A DNA stretch of 64,000 bases from Allosaccharopolyspora coralli (GTDB taxonomy: Bacteria; Actinomycetota; Actinomycetes; Mycobacteriales; Pseudonocardiaceae), in contig NZ_CP045929.1 in the NCBI RefSeq assembly GCF_009664835.1, positions 2,046,001 through 2,110,000 of the forward strand, written 5' to 3'. Below the pieces are notes generated by a model. That model did not search any database. It saw only the letters and a list, made by a program, of their open reading frames with translations, and had not been told where the DNA came from. The position numbers and the translations under genes were made by a program. This document shows positions 36,845 through 46,372 of this stretch, one piece after another (position 1 is the stretch's first letter; each line of letters starts with the position of its first letter).

Positions 36845-38347
36845 ATGCGGCGGATCATGGGAACCGAGGTCGAGTACGGCATCGTGGTGCCGGGTGACGC
36901 GACGGCGAACCCGGTGCTGACCTCCACACACATCGTCCTGGCGTACGCGGCGGCCGCGGACATACCGCGCTCCAAGCGGGCACGCTGGGACTACGAGGTC
37001 GAGTCGCCGCTGCGGGACGCCCGCGGATTCGACCTCGGCGCCACGGTCGCGCAGAACGACGGCGGGGACAACGACGACCTCGGCGCGGCGAACGTCATCC
37101 TCACCAACGGGGCTCGCCTCTACGTCGACCACGCGCACCCCGAGTACTCCGCGCCGGAAGTCACCAACCCTCGTGATGCGGTCGTGTGGGACAAGGCGGG
37201 CGAACGGGTCATGGAGGAGGCAGCTTTCCGTGCCGCCAGCGTGCCCGGCACGCCGTCGATGCAGCTCTACAAGAACAACGTCGACGGCAAGGGCGCCAGC
37301 TACGGAACCCACGAGAACTACCTCATGGCCCGCAAGACGCCGTTCACGGCCGCCATCGCGGGTCTCACGCCGTTCTTCGTCTCGCGCCAGGTGACGTGCG
37401 GCTCCGGGCGGGTCGGACTCGGACAGGCCGGTGAGAAGCCGGGATTCCAGCTTTCCCAGCGTTCCGACTATATCGAGGTCGAGGTCGGTCTGGAGACCAC
37501 GCTCAAACGCGGCATCATCAACACGCGGGACGAACCGCACGCCGACGCCGACAAGTACCGCAGACTCCACGTCATCATCGGCGACGCGAATCTCGCGGAG
37601 ACCTCCACGTTCCTCAAGGTCGGCAGCACCGCACTGGTGCTCGACATGATCGAAGCGGGAGTGCGTTTCGACGACCTCAAGCTCGCCGACGCCGTGCAGG
37701 CCGTACACCTCATCAGTCACGATCCGTATCTGAACCAGAAGGTCGAGCTCGCGGACGGACGCAAGTTCACCGGCCTGGACCTGCAACGGGCCTATCACGA
37801 GCGCGCGGCCCGGCATCTGGACGGCGGCGAGGACGGGTCCCCGGCAGCACGCGAGGTGCTCGACACCTGGGGCGAGGTGCTCGATCTGCTCGCCGACGAC
37901 CCGATGAACTGCGCGGACCGCCTGGATTGGCCCGCGAAGTGGAAGTTGCTGGAGAGCTACCGCACGCGCGACAACCTGGGCTGGGCATCGCCCCGGCTGC
38001 ACATGATCGACCTGCAGTACTCCGACGTTCGCCTCGGTAAAGGTCTGTACAACCGGCTGGTCGCGCGCGGGTCGATGAAGCGTCTCGTCAGCGAGGACGA
38101 CGTGCGCGCCGCGGTGGACCACCCACCGGAGGACACGCGCGCGTACTTCCGCGGGCGCTGCCTGGAGCAGTATCCGGCGTCGGTGGCGGCCGCATCGTGG
38201 GATTCGGTCATCTTCGACCTGGGTCGCGACTCGTTGGTGCGCATCCCCACCCTCGAACCGCTGCGCGGAACGCGTGCCCACGTGGGAGAACTCCTCGACG
38301 CCGCGGCCAGTGCCGAGGAACTCGTCGATTCCCTGACCAGAGGGTGA
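36845..38347 (+). CDS. dop: Pup deamidase/depupylase
   Basis: Dop deamidates the C-terminal Gln of Pup to Glu and can remove Pup from substrates. It has the glutamine-synthetase fold shared with PafA. The 500-residue length is usual; the first block [17 protein letters not shown] is the ATP-site Glu strand, the extra Dop loop lies near residues 40-80, and [18 protein letters not shown] carries the catalytic Asp95. [20 protein letters not shown] is a shared nucleotide/metal region. The ATG at 36845 is used; the frame is open upstream, but a likely leaderless promoter supports this start. Followed by pup. Confidence 0.95.
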   Translation: MRRIMGTEVEYGIVVPGDATANPVLTSTHIVLAYAAAADIPRSKRARWDYEVESPLRDARGFDLGATVAQNDGGDNDDLGAANVILTNGARLYVDHAHPEYSAPEVTNPRDAVVWDKAGERVMEEAAFRAASVPGTPSMQLYKNNVDGKGASYGTHENYLMARKTPFTAAIAGLTPFFVSRQVTCGSGRVGLGQAGEKPGFQLSQRSDYIEVEVGLETTLKRGIINTRDEPHADADKYRRLHVIIGDANLAETSTFLKVGSTALVLDMIEAGVRFDDLKLADAVQAVHLISHDPYLNQKVELADGRKFTGLDLQRAYHERAARHLDGGEDGSPAAREVLDTWGEVLDLLADDPMNCADRLDWPAKWKLLESYRTRDNLGWASPRLHMIDLQYSDVRLGKGLYNRLVARGSMKRLVSEDDVRAAVDHPPEDTRAYFRGRCLEQYPASVAAASWDSVIFDLGRDSLVRIPTLEPLRGTRAHVGELLDAAASAEELVDSLTRG

Positions 38348-38456
38348 GACGAGCTGCGCGAGGTCACGATCGTCGGTTGCGGAGCGTGTCCACAACGGCC
38401 TGGTCAAGATCCGCGTGACGCCCGCTCGGCTGTGGGCGAAGGGCCTGCGCGCTAGG

Positions 38457-38462
38457 TAGTGT
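38457..38462 (+). promoter_or_regulatory. Candidate -10 element for pup
   Basis: TAGTGT fits TANNNT; transcription would start near 38469, leaving a ~75-nt leader with a GGGAGGCGAG site before pup. It may add to readthrough from dop. Confidence 0.35.
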
Positions 38463-38544
38463 TCACAGCAGGAGACCGGAAGGTCACGGGGAATCCCGGG
38501 GCCGCCGGACCGGCTCTCCGCGAGGGCAACCACCGGGAGGCGAG

Positions 38545-38739
38545 ATGTCCCAGGACAAGGTGCAGCGGCAAGGTGGCGGCGACGACGGCGACGAAGACAC
38601 TGCCGTCGAGACCGGCGGTCAGGAACGTCGCGAGAATCTCGGCGAGGACGTCGACGCCATCCTGGACGAGATCGACGACGTCCTGGAGGAGAACGCCGAG
38701 GATTTCGTGCGCGCCTACGTACAGAAGGGTGGCCAGTGA
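38545..38739 (+). CDS. pup: Prokaryotic ubiquitin-like protein Pup
   Basis: Pup is an intrinsically disordered, acidic protein ligated to Lys residues of substrates for degradation. The 64-residue product ends QKGGQ, with the C-terminal Gln that Dop deamidates before ligation by PafA. The central helix region LGEDVDAILDEIDDVLEEN binds the Mpa coiled coil. The ATG is preceded by GGGAGGCGAG. It is followed by three tandem hairpin repeats before prcB. Confidence 0.97.
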   Translation: MSQDKVQRQGGGDDGDEDTAVETGGQERRENLGEDVDAILDEIDDVLEENAEDFVRAYVQKGGQ

Positions 38740-38768
38740 GTCGTGCCGTGCCCACGGCGGGGTTCGTC

Positions 38769-38849
38769 GTCGACGCGCCTGCGGCACGGTGCCTCGTCGA
38801 CGTGCCTCCGGCACGGTGATCCGTTAACGTGCCCCGGGCACGGTGATCA
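38769..38849 (+). repeat. Three tandem 27-bp hairpin repeats between pup and prcB
   Basis: Three units start at 38769, 38796 and 38823 (unit 1 GTCGACGCGCCTGCGGCACG, unit 2 GTCGACGTGCCTCCGGCACG, unit 3 GTTAACGTGCCCCGGGCACG), each followed by GTG plus four bases. Each unit can form a small hairpin such as GTGCC-TCC-GGCAC. They sit 29 bases after the pup stop, in the middle of the operon. Confidence 0.85.
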
Positions 38850-38999
38850 TCCGGCCCCGCGCGAGACGGCACCTGTCGTGGCGCGCCGGGGTCGCACGGT
38901 CCCCGAAATCCGGACGGTCCGGGTCTATCCCCGTGTCGGCCCGGGCCCTGCCGGGTCGGTGCCGTCCCGTCCAGTCCCCGTCACTTCGAGCAGGAGACG

Positions 39000-39851
39000 A
39001 TGTCGCCGATGGACTCCAGCACGGCCGGCTTCCCCGGTCAGGCCCTGCCCCCCGCTTACCTCACCCCGGGATCGTCGTCGTTCACCGACTTCCTCCGCAG
39101 CGCGGCTCCCGAACTGATGCCCGGGCACCGTGGCGTCCCGGAGGGGCTCGAAGCCCCGCACGGCACCACGATCGTCGCGCTGACGTTCCGGGGTGGCGTG
39201 CTGCTGGCAGGCGACCGCAGGGCGACCATGGGCAACCTCATCGCGCAGCGGGACATGGAAAAGCTCTACGTCACCGACGACTACTCCGCCGTCGGGATCG
39301 CGGGCACCGCCGGTATCGCCCTCGAAATGGTGCGGCTGTACGCCATCGAGTTGGAGCACTACGAGAAACTCGAGGGCGTGCCGCTGTCCCTGGACGGCAA
39401 GACGAACAAGCTCGCCACGATGCTGCGCGGCAACCTCCAGGGTGCGATCGCGGGTCTCGCGGTGCTGCCGTTGTTCGCGGGTTTCGACGTCGACGCCGAC
39501 AACCCGGAACGGGCGGGCCGCATCGTCTCCTACGACATCACCGGTGGGCGCTACAACGAGGTCGGCGGCTACGATGCGGTCGGCTCCGGCTCGCTGTTCG
39601 CCAAGTCCGCGCTGAAGAAGCGTCACGACGCGGACGCTGACGTGGACTCGGCGGTCCGCAACGCCGTCGAGGCGCTCTACGACGCCGCCGACGACGACAC
39701 GGCCACCGGCGGTCCGGACATGTCGCGGCGGATCTACCCCTCGGTGATCACGATCACCGGCTCCGAAGGGGCGGTGCGGTTGACCGAGGAGCAGACGTCG
39801 GAGGTCGCCCGCGAGGTCGTCGACGGCCGCCAGGAGAATCCGGGCGGCTGA
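39000..39851 (+). CDS. prcB: Proteasome subunit beta
   Basis: Catalytic subunit of the 20S proteasome core. The 283-residue precursor carries a 55-residue propeptide that is removed to free the N-terminal Thr56 (APHG before TTIVAL), the nucleophile. [20 protein letters not shown] and [16 protein letters not shown] follow, with the catalytic-region Asp and Lys (GDRR, REDMEK-type) in place. It is followed by prcA after 79 bases. The ATG at 39000 is preceded by CAGGAGA. Seven-fold rings of PrcB pair with PrcA rings. Confidence 0.96.
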   Translation: MSPMDSSTAGFPGQALPPAYLTPGSSSFTDFLRSAAPELMPGHRGVPEGLEAPHGTTIVALTFRGGVLLAGDRRATMGNLIAQRDMEKLYVTDDYSAVGIAGTAGIALEMVRLYAIELEHYEKLEGVPLSLDGKTNKLATMLRGNLQGAIAGLAVLPLFAGFDVDADNPERAGRIVSYDITGGRYNEVGGYDAVGSGSLFAKSALKKRHDADADVDSAVRNAVEALYDAADDDTATGGPDMSRRIYPSVITITGSEGAVRLTEEQTSEVAREVVDGRQENPGG

Positions 39852-39930
39852 GCCGCCGGACCGCAGCACACGCCAAGCCACCAGTGCCGCCGCCCGAGGG
39901 CGACCCGATTCGAGCCAGGAGTGCACAGCC

Positions 39931-40689
39931 GTGACGATGCCGTTCTACACCTCGCCCGAGCAGTTGATGCGGGAGCGCTCCGAGCTGGCCCGCAAGGGCA
40001 TCGCTCGGGGACGCAGCGTGGTGGTGCTCAAACACGCGGGCGGTGTGCTGTTCGTGGCGGAGAACCCGTCGACGACGCTGCACAAGGTCTCGGAGATCTA
40101 CGACCGCATCGGATTCGCCGCGGTAGGGCGCTACAGCGAGTTCGAGAACCTCCGGATGGCCGGCATCCGGATGGCCGACGTGCGCGGTTACTCCTACGAC
40201 CGGCGCGACGTGACGGGCCGAGCGCTGGCCAACGCCTACGCGCAAACGCTCGGCGCGATCTTCACCGAGCAGGTCAAACCGTTCGAGGTCGAGATCTGCG
40301 TGGCCGAGGTCGGGTCCAGTTCGGAGTCGGACCAGCTGTACCGGCTGACCTACGACGGGTCCATCGTGGACGAACCGCAGTTCGTCGTGATGGGCGGCCA
40401 GGCCGAGGTCATCACCGGCAACCTCAAGGAGTCCTATTCGGACGGTATGTCGCTCGAGGACGCCGTCCGGGTCGCGACGAACGCGTTGCAGGCCGGTGGC
40501 GAGAACAACCGTGAGATCGAAGTGGGGCAGCTGGAAGTCGCGGTGCTCGATCGGGTGCGTCCGCACCGGACGTTCCGCCGCATCACCGGTGCGGCGTTGC
40601 GCGCGCTGCTTCCGGCCTCGGCCGCCGATGCCGACTCGGCCGAGGCCGAGTCACCTGCGGAAGGGGACGGCGCCGACCCGGGGTCGTAG
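39931..40689 (+). CDS. prcA: Proteasome subunit alpha
   Basis: Outer-ring, non-catalytic subunit of the 20S proteasome that gates the pore and binds Mpa. At 252 residues it has the N-terminal gate region [20 protein letters not shown] followed by [20 protein letters not shown] and the family core [16 protein letters not shown]. The Ala/Asp/Glu-rich tail is disordered. GTG 39931 (then ATG 39937) is the start, with AGGAG nine bases before. Its stop lies only nine bases from the stop of the facing PAP2-kinase gene. Confidence 0.95.
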   Translation: MTMPFYTSPEQLMRERSELARKGIARGRSVVVLKHAGGVLFVAENPSTTLHKVSEIYDRIGFAAVGRYSEFENLRMAGIRMADVRGYSYDRRDVTGRALANAYAQTLGAIFTEQVKPFEVEICVAEVGSSSESDQLYRLTYDGSIVDEPQFVVMGGQAEVITGNLKESYSDGMSLEDAVRVATNALQAGGENNREIEVGQLEVAVLDRVRPHRTFRRITGAALRALLPASAADADSAEAESPAEGDGADPGS

Positions 40690-40698
40690 ACCGACGGG

Positions 40699-42213
40699 TC
40701 ACCCCGCGCGCCGGGAGAGTTCGGCGGCCGTCGAGCCGGCAGGACGGTAGAGGTGTAGTGCCTTGTCGTGGGCAGCGAAGGTGAAGCGGTTGCCGCCAGG
40801 GCGGATTTCTCCGTCCGTGGCGATCGCGACGGGAGCCCCGTGCACGTGCACGTCCAACCTCGGCCGGTCGGCCTGCACGTACGTACGACTGCGGTGCAGC
40901 GCCCCGGTGGCGGCGGCGAGCACGAACCGGACGCGTGAGAACGACACGTCGGCCCTCGCGTAGCGCACGTCGAGCAGGCCGTTGTCCAGTCGTGGCCGCC
41001 GGGTGGGCGCGAAACCCTTCGGCCGGTACGAGCCGTTACCGACGAACAGCAACCACACCTTGACGCGCTCGCCGTCGAGGTCGATCTCCAGCGGCCGCGA
41101 TGCGTAGAGCACACGGGCGAGCGCGGCGGCGGCCGCCGGCCACTTGCCCCACCGTTTCTGCCACTTCTCGCGGAACCGCACCATGTCCGGGTAGCCCCCC
41201 AGGCTCGCCGTGTTGAGGAAACACCGGGCGGGGTCGCCGTCGACGGTGACCCCGCTGAGGTCGACCGCGACGACGGTGCCGCGACGGGCTCCTTCGACAG
41301 TGGTCGCCGGATTGTCGACGCCCACGTCCTTGGCGAAGTGGTTGAGGGTCCCGGACGCGAGCACGGCCAGCGGCAGACCGCGCCGGGTGGCCAGCGAAGC
41401 GATCGCGGCGACGCTGCCGTCACCGCCTGCGACCCCGAGTGCGGTGACCGGCCGCGGGTGGCGGTCGACGGCGGATTCCAGCTGCGGGACGAGGTCGAAG
41501 CCGGGTTCCGGCACGACCACTTCCGCCGCCGGCCAGTGGCGCCGTACCCACGCGGGGACGTCCGGATCCGCGTTACCCGATTCCGGGTTCACCAGCACGA
41601 CCATGCCCTCGCCGCGCACGAGCGACTGCGTGGACGTCGACACCGGTGCCGCTGCGGGCTCCTCCTGGGGCAGGGGCCACCAGCGGGTGGTCGCATAGGC
41701 CATGCCCGCTCCGATGGCCGCGCCGCAGACGACGTCGCTGGGCCAGTGCACGCCGGTGTGCACGCGCGAGTAGGCGACGCCTGCGGCCAGTGGCGCGACC
41801 GCGAGCCCCGCGGCCGGTGACTCCATGGCGGTGGCCGCCGCGAACGCGGCCGCTGACGCTGCGTGTCCGGACGGGAACGACGAGGATCTCGGATGCGCGG
41901 AAAGCCTGCGGTGCTCGGGCACCAGTTCGGCGGCGGGTCGTCGACGTGGGAACAGTGACTTCGCCAGCAGGTTCGTCGTCGCACTGGCGCCCGCGATGGC
42001 AGCGAGCCCACGGCACGCGCCACGCCGGGTGGGACCTTTCCTGCTCGCCAGGACAGCGGCGGCCGCCAGCCACAGCGCGCTGCGGTTGGCCGCGGTACTC
42101 GCGCCTTTCAGAGCCGGATCGGCGGCGCTGGCAGGCAGCTGGGCGCTGCACCTGGCCAGGTCCCTGTCGGCCTCGTCGACCTGCTTCGCGGCCGTTCGCA
42201 ACCACTCCAACAC
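40699..42213 (-). CDS. PAP2-phosphatase/diacylglycerol-kinase fusion protein
   Basis: Protein of 504 residues with two lipid-active domains. The N-terminal part has PAP2 motifs KSLFPRRRP, SSFPSGHAAS and SRVHTGVHWPSDV, with His catalytic residues. The C-terminal part is a diacylglycerol/sphingosine-kinase-like domain, with GVAGGDGSVAAIA as the nucleotide loop and LVNPESGN at its start. It could dephosphorylate and phosphorylate lipids at the membrane. A -10-like TACCGT (42221-42226, minus strand) lies 7 nt before the GTG at 42213, which is chosen; the GTG at 42222 overlaps the -10 element. It faces prcA in the middle of the proteasome locus. Confidence 0.88.
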   Translation of the reverse strand: MLEWLRTAAKQVDEADRDLARCSAQLPASAADPALKGASTAANRSALWLAAAAVLASRKGPTRRGACRGLAAIAGASATTNLLAKSLFPRRRPAAELVPEHRRLSAHPRSSSFPSGHAASAAAFAAATAMESPAAGLAVAPLAAGVAYSRVHTGVHWPSDVVCGAAIGAGMAYATTRWWPLPQEEPAAAPVSTSTQSLVRGEGMVVLVNPESGNADPDVPAWVRRHWPAAEVVVPEPGFDLVPQLESAVDRHPRPVTALGVAGGDGSVAAIASLATRRGLPLAVLASGTLNHFAKDVGVDNPATTVEGARRGTVVAVDLSGVTVDGDPARCFLNTASLGGYPDMVRFREKWQKRWGKWPAAAAALARVLYASRPLEIDLDGERVKVWLLFVGNGSYRPKGFAPTRRPRLDNGLLDVRYARADVSFSRVRFVLAAATGALHRSRTYVQADRPRLDVHVHGAPVAIATDGEIRPGGNRFTFAAHDKALHLYRPAGSTAAELSRRAG

Positions 42214-42220
42214 CTGCGGC

Positions 42221-42226
42221 ACGGTA
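42221..42226 (-). promoter_or_regulatory. -10 element of the PAP2-kinase gene (leaderless)
   Basis: TACCGT on the minus strand, 7 nt before GTG 42213. It decides against the start at GTG 42222. Confidence 0.4.
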
Positions 42227-42269
42227 CCGGTAAACCTTCGGCGTACCGCGCGATCCCGCCGATGGCGCT

Positions 42270-42275
42270 TACTGT
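42270..42275 (+). promoter_or_regulatory. -10 element of pafA (leaderless)
   Basis: TACTGT fits TANNNT and lies 6 nt before ATG 42282. The purines before the ATG (GGAGGG) are too close for a normal ribosome site. Confidence 0.42.
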
Positions 42276-42281
42276 GGAGGG

Positions 42282-43640
42282 ATGCAGCGGAGGATCTTCG
42301 GCATTGAGACCGAGTTCGGGGTCACGTGCACCTTCCACGGGCAGCGTCGACTGTCCCCGGACGAGGTCGCCCGGTACCTGTTCCGACGGGTCGTGTCGTG
42401 GGGGCGTTCCTCGAACGTCTTCCTGCGCAACGGAGCCCGTCTCTACCTCGACGTGGGCTCGCACCCCGAGTACGCGACGGCCGAATGTGACGACCTGACC
42501 CAATTGGTGACCCACGACAAGGCAGGCGAGCGGATCCTCGAGGACCTGCTCATCGACGCCGAGCGTCGTCTCTCGGACGAGGGCATCGGCGGGGACATCT
42601 TCCTGTTCAAGAACAACACGGACTCGGCGGGCAACTCCTACGGCTGCCACGAGAACTACCTGGTGGGCCGGTCGGGCGAGTTCTCCCGCATCGCGGACGT
42701 GCTGCTGCCGTTCCTGGTGACCCGCCAGCTGATCTGCGGGGCGGGCAAGGTGCTGCAGACCCCGCGCGGTGCCGTGTACTGCCTGTCGCAGCGCGCCGAG
42801 CACATCTGGGAGGGTGTCTCGAGCGCGACGACGCGCTCCCGGCCGATCATCAACACCCGCGACGAACCGCACGCGGACGCCGAGCGCTACCGCAGGCTGC
42901 ACGTCATCGTCGGCGACTCGAACATGTCCGAGGTGACGACGCTGCTCAAGGTGGGCACGGCGAACCTGGTGCTGGAGATGGTCGAGCAGGGCGTGCAGTT
43001 CCGGGACTTCACGCTGGACAATCCGATCCGGGCGATCCGCGAGATCAGCCACGACATCACCGGCAGGCGTACAGTGCGACTCGCCGGTGGGCGTGAGGCG
43101 TCGGCTCTGGACATCCAGCGTGAGTACTACAGCCGCGCGGTCGACCACGTCGCCAAGCGGGGGTCGGATCCGATGACCGACCGGCTGCTGGACCTGTGGG
43201 GCCGTGCCCTGGACGCGGTGGAGACCGGTGACCACTCGCTGGTGGACCGCGAGGTGGACTGGGCGATCAAGAAGCGACTGTTGGAGCGCTACCAGTCCAA
43301 GCACGGCTTCGACCTGTCGAATCCTCGGGTCGCCCAGCTCGATCTCGCCTATCACGACATCCGTCGGGGACGGGGCCTCTTCGACATGTTGCAACGCAAG
43401 GACCTGGTGGATCGGGCGTGCGAGGACGGCGAGATCGAGGCCGCCAAGGACACGCCGCCGCAGAGCACCAGGGCCAAGCTGCGGGGGGACTTCATCGCCG
43501 CCGCGCAGGGAGCCAACCGGGACTTCACGGTCGACTGGGTTCATCTCAAGCTCAACGACCAGGCGCAGCGCACAGTGCTGTGCAAGGACCCGTTTCGGGC
43601 TGTCGACGAGCGGGTGGAGCGGCTGATCAACTCGCTGTGA
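42282..43640 (+). CDS. pafA: Pup--protein ligase
   Basis: PafA ligates the deamidated C-terminal Glu of Pup to substrate Lys using ATP. The 452-residue length is exactly that of the family. The N-terminus [16 protein letters not shown] is the glutamine-synthetase-like nucleotide/metal strand; [19 protein letters not shown] contains the catalytic Asp57 (Asp64 in Corynebacterium glutamicum). [20 protein letters not shown] matches the same region of Dop. It lies between two genes on the opposite strand and is not in an operon with pup here. Followed by a hairpin. Confidence 0.96.
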   Translation: MQRRIFGIETEFGVTCTFHGQRRLSPDEVARYLFRRVVSWGRSSNVFLRNGARLYLDVGSHPEYATAECDDLTQLVTHDKAGERILEDLLIDAERRLSDEGIGGDIFLFKNNTDSAGNSYGCHENYLVGRSGEFSRIADVLLPFLVTRQLICGAGKVLQTPRGAVYCLSQRAEHIWEGVSSATTRSRPIINTRDEPHADAERYRRLHVIVGDSNMSEVTTLLKVGTANLVLEMVEQGVQFRDFTLDNPIRAIREISHDITGRRTVRLAGGREASALDIQREYYSRAVDHVAKRGSDPMTDRLLDLWGRALDAVETGDHSLVDREVDWAIKKRLLERYQSKHGFDLSNPRVAQLDLAYHDIRRGRGLFDMLQRKDLVDRACEDGEIEAAKDTPPQSTRAKLRGDFIAAAQGANRDFTVDWVHLKLNDQAQRTVLCKDPFRAVDERVERLINSL

Positions 43641-43659
43641 TCGGGTGTGAGAGCGTGCG

Positions 43660-43720
43660 TGGTTGATGTGCGTGGGTGGTTCCGTGGCGGAACCGCACCT
43701 CGCGCAGCCCTCGACCCGCC
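43660..43720. repeat. Repeat-like hairpin between pafA and the SDR gene
   Basis: GTGGGTGGTTCCGTGGCGGA then ACCGCACCTCGCGC can fold into a stem (43674-43698). It resembles 3505-3540 on the other strand. It may terminate both facing genes. Confidence 0.55.
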
Positions 43721-43732
43721 TGCCCACTCCGC

Positions 43733-44431
43733 TCAGCGCAGCGGGTGTTGCCCGGTGGGGCGGACGACGATCTCGTTGACGTCGACCCGCGCGGGTTGCG
43801 ACACCGCGTACAGGACGGCTTCGGCGACGTCGGACGCCTCCAGCTGAGGCCGGGAGCGTTGCTCGTCGGTGATCATGTCGGTGTCCACCAGCCCGGGTTG
43901 GACGATGCTCACGCGGACGCCGGTGTCGACGCACTCCGCCCGGATGTTCTGGGCGAGCGCGGTGACGGCGTGCTTGGTCGCCGAGTAGAGGTTGCCGACG
44001 CGGATCCCCCGTCCGGCGACCGACCCGGTGAACAGCAGGTGCCCGCGAGTGCGGACGAGCGCGGGTAGGGCCGCGCGGGCGGTGATGGCCGCGCCGTAGA
44101 CGTTGGTGAGGACCATGTCGCGCCACTGTTCCGGCGGCGCTTCGTCGTCGCCGAGGAACGAGGTGTGGGTGACGACGCCTGCGTTGGCGAACACGGCGTC
44201 GATCCCGCCGAGTTCGGTCTCCGCGCGTTCGAGCGCGGCGGTGAGCTGCTCCCAGTCGGTGACGTCGCAGGGCACCGTGAGCGTGTCCGGGCCGAGTTCG
44301 GCGGCGAGCGCCGACAGCGGCTCGGCTGAGCGGGCGAGCAGTACCGGTCGCCATCCGGCAGCGGCGGCGGCGCGTGCGGTGGCCGCACCGATGCCGTGCG
44401 AGGCGCCGGTGATCAACATCGTCTTGGTCAT
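43733..44431 (-). CDS. Short-chain dehydrogenase/reductase
   Basis: Classical SDR oxidoreductase of 232 residues. The cofactor motif is TGASHGIG, the strand-4 motif is NAGV, the catalytic Ser lies in TGSVAGRG and the YxxxK motif is YSATK. PGLVDTDM follows. NAD(P) preference and substrate cannot be told reliably; the sequence GASHGIG with the following residues does not decide it. The ATG at 44431 gives the normal length; the frame is open upstream to 44509. Confidence 0.9.
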   Translation of the reverse strand: MTKTMLITGASHGIGAATARAAAAAGWRPVLLARSAEPLSALAAELGPDTLTVPCDVTDWEQLTAALERAETELGGIDAVFANAGVVTHTSFLGDDEAPPEQWRDMVLTNVYGAAITARAALPALVRTRGHLLFTGSVAGRGIRVGNLYSATKHAVTALAQNIRAECVDTGVRVSIVQPGLVDTDMITDEQRSRPQLEASDVAEAVLYAVSQPARVDVNEIVVRPTGQHPLR

Positions 44432-44605
44432 CTCGCCACTGTCGCAGCGACCGTCCGAGCGACAGGGCCGCAACGGTAAACACGATAACGTCAGTGACGA
44501 GTGAAACAATGCGTCACCGTTTCGGAATTGCGTCGGCAGCGGCGAACCGATGAGATCAGCAGGGAGCCGAGGCCGACGGCCTCTTCACGGCGAGAGGGAG
44601 TGGCA

Positions 44606-46081
44606 GTGCACTACGGGGAGTACCGCAAGCACGACGGCGTGGCGCTCGCCGAGCTCGTCCGGCAGGGCGAGGCCTCGCCGGGCGAGTTGGTCGAAGCCGC
44701 GATCAGTCGCGCCGCGGCGGTCAACGGCAGGATCAACGCGATCACGGCGACCGTCCACGACCACGCCCGCGATCGCGCGCAGCAGTCCCTGGCCGGCCCG
44801 CTCGCCGGCGTCCCGTTCCTGCTCAAGGATCTGAATCAGGAGTGGGCCACACTGCCGCCCTCCGGCGGCTCCCGGTCCGGGGCAGGCCGCCGTTCGCACA
44901 CCACTTCGGTGGTGACGCAGCGATGGCTGGAGGCAGGTCTCGTCGTCTTCGGCCGGACGAACAGCCCCGAGTTCGGGGCCAAACCCATCACCGAACCGGC
45001 CGCTTTCGGGTCGAGTCGCAACCCCTGGGACCCCACGCGCACTCCCGGCGGCTCGTCCGGCGGAGCGGCCGCGGCGGTGGCCGCCGGGATCGTCCCGGTC
45101 GCCGCGGCCAGCGACGGCGGTGGGTCGATCCGCATCCCGGCCGCCAACTGCGGCCTGTTCGGACTCAAGGTCGGCCGGGGACTCACGCCTGCGGGCCCGG
45201 AGCGCGGCGAATCCTGGCACGGCGCGGCAGTCGACGGGGTCGTCTCGCGTTCGGTACGGGACACCGCGGTGGCGCTCGACGCGATCATGGGCGCCGACCC
45301 GGCGGGTCCGTACGTGTGCGCTCCGCCGGAACGGCCGCTGGCCCACGAGGTCGAGCGTGAACCGGGACGGCTGCGGATCGGATTCACCGCCGAGTCCGCC
45401 CTCGGCGCCCCGCACCCGTCCGCCGTCGAGGCCATGCACGACGCGGTCGAACTGCTCAGAGCACAGGGGCACGACGTGGAGCCGGTGCCTTCGCCTGTGG
45501 ACCTCGCACAGCTCGCACAGGACTTCCTGCAGGGCTGGTCGGTGAAGCTCGCCGCCTCGATCGACGAGATGGTCGCGGCCACCGGAGCCACCCAGGAACG
45601 CTTCGAACTCGACACCCGGCTGTTGGCGGCGGTGGGGCGCAGCATCAGCGGTCCCGAGTACCTCGCCACGATCGAACGGTGGCACCGATTCACACGCGCG
45701 CTCGCCGCCTTCCACGACCGTTATGACCTGCTCCTGACGCCGTCGCTGGCGAGCCCGCCGCTGAAGATCGGTGAGCTGGAGACACCCCCCGCGCTGCGCA
45801 GGGCGGGGCAGGTCGCGTTGGCCCTGCGTGCGGGCGGGCTGCTGCGACGGTCCGGCGTGACCGACCGGGTCGCGCGGGAGAACCTCCGGCACGTCCCGTA
45901 CACGCAGCTGGCGAATCTGACCGGCCGGCCCGCGATGTCGGTACCGCTGTACTGGACTCCCGACGGTCTTCCGCTGGGTGTGCAGCTCGTCGGCCCGCTC
46001 GCGGGCGAAGGCCTGCTCGTGCGGCTCGCCGCGCAGCTCGAACGGGCGCGTCCGTGGGCGGATCGCGAACCGCCGCTGTGA
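44606..46081 (+). CDS. Amidase (amidase signature family)
   Basis: Amidase-signature hydrolase of 491 residues. The Ser-cisSer-Lys triad is Lys74 (FLLKDLNQ), Ser150 (GGSSGG) and Ser174 (DGGGSIRIPAAN). The typical lid and C-terminal LTGRPAMSVPLYWTPDGLPL are present. The substrate (an acyl amide, possibly an aryl amide or a peptide amide) is not predicted. The GTG at 44606 follows GAGAGGGAG with five bases; other starts lie closer to or before that site. It lies between the SDR and pafB genes, divergent from the SDR gene, with no functional link apparent. Confidence 0.87.
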   Translation: MHYGEYRKHDGVALAELVRQGEASPGELVEAAISRAAAVNGRINAITATVHDHARDRAQQSLAGPLAGVPFLLKDLNQEWATLPPSGGSRSGAGRRSHTTSVVTQRWLEAGLVVFGRTNSPEFGAKPITEPAAFGSSRNPWDPTRTPGGSSGGAAAAVAAGIVPVAAASDGGGSIRIPAANCGLFGLKVGRGLTPAGPERGESWHGAAVDGVVSRSVRDTAVALDAIMGADPAGPYVCAPPERPLAHEVEREPGRLRIGFTAESALGAPHPSAVEAMHDAVELLRAQGHDVEPVPSPVDLAQLAQDFLQGWSVKLAASIDEMVAATGATQERFELDTRLLAAVGRSISGPEYLATIERWHRFTRALAAFHDRYDLLLTPSLASPPLKIGELETPPALRRAGQVALALRAGGLLRRSGVTDRVARENLRHVPYTQLANLTGRPAMSVPLYWTPDGLPLGVQLVGPLAGEGLLVRLAAQLERARPWADREPPL

Positions 46082-46290
46082 CGGGGCGTGTGGGAACTGG
46101 CGTTTGTGCCCGTAGGGCACGGCCTGACGTGCTCAGCCTGAGCAGGGTGAGACGCTCCGGCGTTCGGAGGTCGTGCCTTGCAAGGCGGGGTTCTCGCCGC
46201 GTACTTCGTGGTGCTCAAGAGGACCCCGACGCGGCGAGGCGCGAACTGGGGCGGCGGTACTCGACCACTGACCCAATGCGCTCTGAGTCC
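46082..46290. repeat. Dispersed intergenic repeat (copy 2, reverse orientation) plus palindromic element
   Basis: Bases 46082-46250 match 25872-26040 on the other strand, sharing TGCCCGTAGGGCACGG-type and GGTGAGACGCTCCGGCGTTC-type blocks. It is followed by GGCGGCGGTACTCGACCACT and CCCAATGCGCTCTGAG, a shortened copy of the 36120-type element. It lies right after the amidase stop. Confidence 0.7.
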
Positions 46291-46360
46291 TCGGGTGCCG
46301 GTGTCGAGTCCGATTCGCGCAACGTCGCGCGTCCGGGCACAACATGCCGCGTCGGCGAGC

Positions 46361-46366
46361 TAGAGT
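46361..46366 (+). promoter_or_regulatory. -10 element of pafB (leaderless)
   Basis: TAGAGT fits TANNNT and lies 6 nt before GTG 46373. Confidence 0.42.
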
Positions 46367-46372
46367 GCCGTC

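Noticed and set aside
38769-38849. CRISPR-like array between pup and prcB
   Set aside because: The 27-bp units are directly adjacent without spacers, so this is a tandem repeat, not a CRISPR array.
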